Assembly: GCA_024655905.1 (NCBI GenBank)
Contig: JANLFP010000011.1
Span: 49,990-113,989, forward strand
Direction of reading: 5' to 3'
DNA length: 64,000 bases
DNA from: Tepidanaerobacteraceae bacterium
Lineage (GTDB): Bacteria > Bacillota > Thermosediminibacteria > Thermosediminibacterales > Tepidanaerobacteraceae
Shown here: in pieces, positions 63,489-64,000 of the stretch
Position numbering within the stretch: position 1 is the first letter of the stretch
How the letters are laid out: each line of letters starts with the position of its first letter
Made by a program: the position numbers and the translations under genes
Notes under the pieces: generated by a model
What the model was told of the DNA's origin: nothing
The model's database searches: none
What the model saw: only the letters and a program-made list of their open reading frames with translations

Positions 63489-63770
63489 AATGTCGGAATA
63501 GTTTTCTCATCTGACATCAATGATGTTGATGTCAGATATATATTGTATAGCGACATTTATAATGACCTTGTAGAAATATTTTCGAGATTGGATTTGGTTT
63601 TTTTGCAGGAGAATCATTCGGTATTTCAGACAGAGGCCATTTTGGGTATATGTATATACACCGAATCTGAGGAAATAAAAGATGATTATGAACTCAAGAC
63701 CCTTGCAAAAGCAGCTGACTTCAAATATGTCCTCGATAAGTATTATGAAGAGCGTTTGGAGGAATTATGA
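63489..63770 (+). pseudogene. MNT nucleotidyltransferase antitoxin (MntA-like), N-terminally truncated, copy 2
   Basis: The frame reads VGIVFSSDINDVDVRYILYS, LVEIFSRLDLVFLQENH and ends DFKYVLDKYYEERLEEL at 63770. MntA-like antitoxins adenylylate HEPN toxins and need an N-terminal GS...DxD motif; here the sequence before VGIVF, including the DID motif, is missing. The first ATG in frame is 63543. It overlaps the HEPN ORF start (ATGATG at 63767), the usual pairing. Confidence 0.65.
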
Positions 63771-63916
63771 TGATAAATAAATCCGCCATACTGGAACGGT
63801 TGGACTTAATCCAGGCATATTTAAAAGAACTAGAAAATCTCAAGAATATTCCTGAAGACGAATTTTTAGGGAAGGGTTTATATTCTGCTGCCGCCGAAAG
63901 TTATCTTAGCCCATAA
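63767..63916 (+). pseudogene. HEPN (HepT/DUF86) toxin, truncated
   Basis: MINKSAILERLDLIQAYLKE and KNIPEDEFLGKGLYSAAAES match the N-terminus of HepT-type HEPN RNase toxins (about 140 residues when complete). The frame stops at 63914 after 49 residues, before the catalytic R-x4-6-H motif, so it is inactive. The remaining 84 bp of the window show nothing further. Confidence 0.65.
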
Positions 63917-64000
63917 TTCGCAGGTCACCGAATTCGTATCATGGCAAGTAAAAACATACATACAAAATTTTATCAAGAAAAGCTAAAAGGCAGAATATTC

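Overview
The window looks like chromosomal DNA of an anaerobic, probably thermophilic, low-to-medium GC Firmicute (class Clostridia, Thermoanaerobacterales-like; genus not determined). This rests on strong Shine-Dalgarno sites, a T-box leader, a TPP riboswitch in front of thiT, a sigma-54/PTS regulon, many RbsABC-type sugar importers, and an inositol pathway whose enzymes resemble those described in Thermotoga maritima. Identifications come from reading the sequence, without database searches.

Region 1 (1-9214): the 3' part of uvrC, a decayed small gene, then an L-fucose-type operon: LacI regulator, FucU/RbsD mutarotase, FucI isomerase and an ABC importer (ATPase, permease, lipoprotein), closed by a terminator. 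No kinase lies in this operon. Region 2 (9229-16606): a LevR-like sigma-54 activator with its own -24/-12 promoter, then a second -24/-12 promoter, an IS200/IS605 transposase relic, a galactitol-type PTS (EIIA, EIIB, EIIC) and two class II aldolases. Region 3 (16718-20446): a coiled-coil membrane protein, L-lactate dehydrogenase (minus strand), and glycyl-tRNA synthetase behind a T-box.

Region 4 (20563-43618) is a large cyclitol catabolism locus. Its first part is LacI, ABC importer, IolM, IolN, IolG, IolO and a Hyi-like isomerase: myo-inositol is oxidised twice, the ring is opened hydrolytically and the product epimerised. Its second part starts with a GntR regulator and a second IolN (about 88% identical by eye), followed by an SDR, a KDPG-type aldolase, a 2-keto-3-deoxy-sugar-acid kinase with no canonical start codon, a 2-hydroxyacid dehydrogenase, two zinc dehydrogenases and a third ABC importer with two permeases. 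A strongly paired untranslated region (29227-29407) precedes iolO and may be a structured RNA.

Region 5 (43788-44752): TPP riboswitch, terminator and thiT. Region 6 (44904-50428) is a scrambled accessory zone: a truncated copper-amine-oxidase-domain protein, a 479-bp near-perfect direct duplication, a REP-like inverted element, a broken secreted metalloprotease, a deleted group II intron, and small secreted or membrane proteins. One is a 47-residue exported peptide divergent from an HTH-TPR (RRNPP-like) regulator at 50704-52068.

Region 7 (52509-62202) is a BREX type 3 phage-defence locus: brxF, brxC, pglX, pglZ, brxA. The helicase gene brxHII is reduced to about 110 bp, brxF lacks a Walker A motif, and pglX has an AT-rich insert where its target-recognition domain should be. 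The window ends (62304-63916) with hypothetical genes and broken MNT/HEPN toxin-antitoxin relics.
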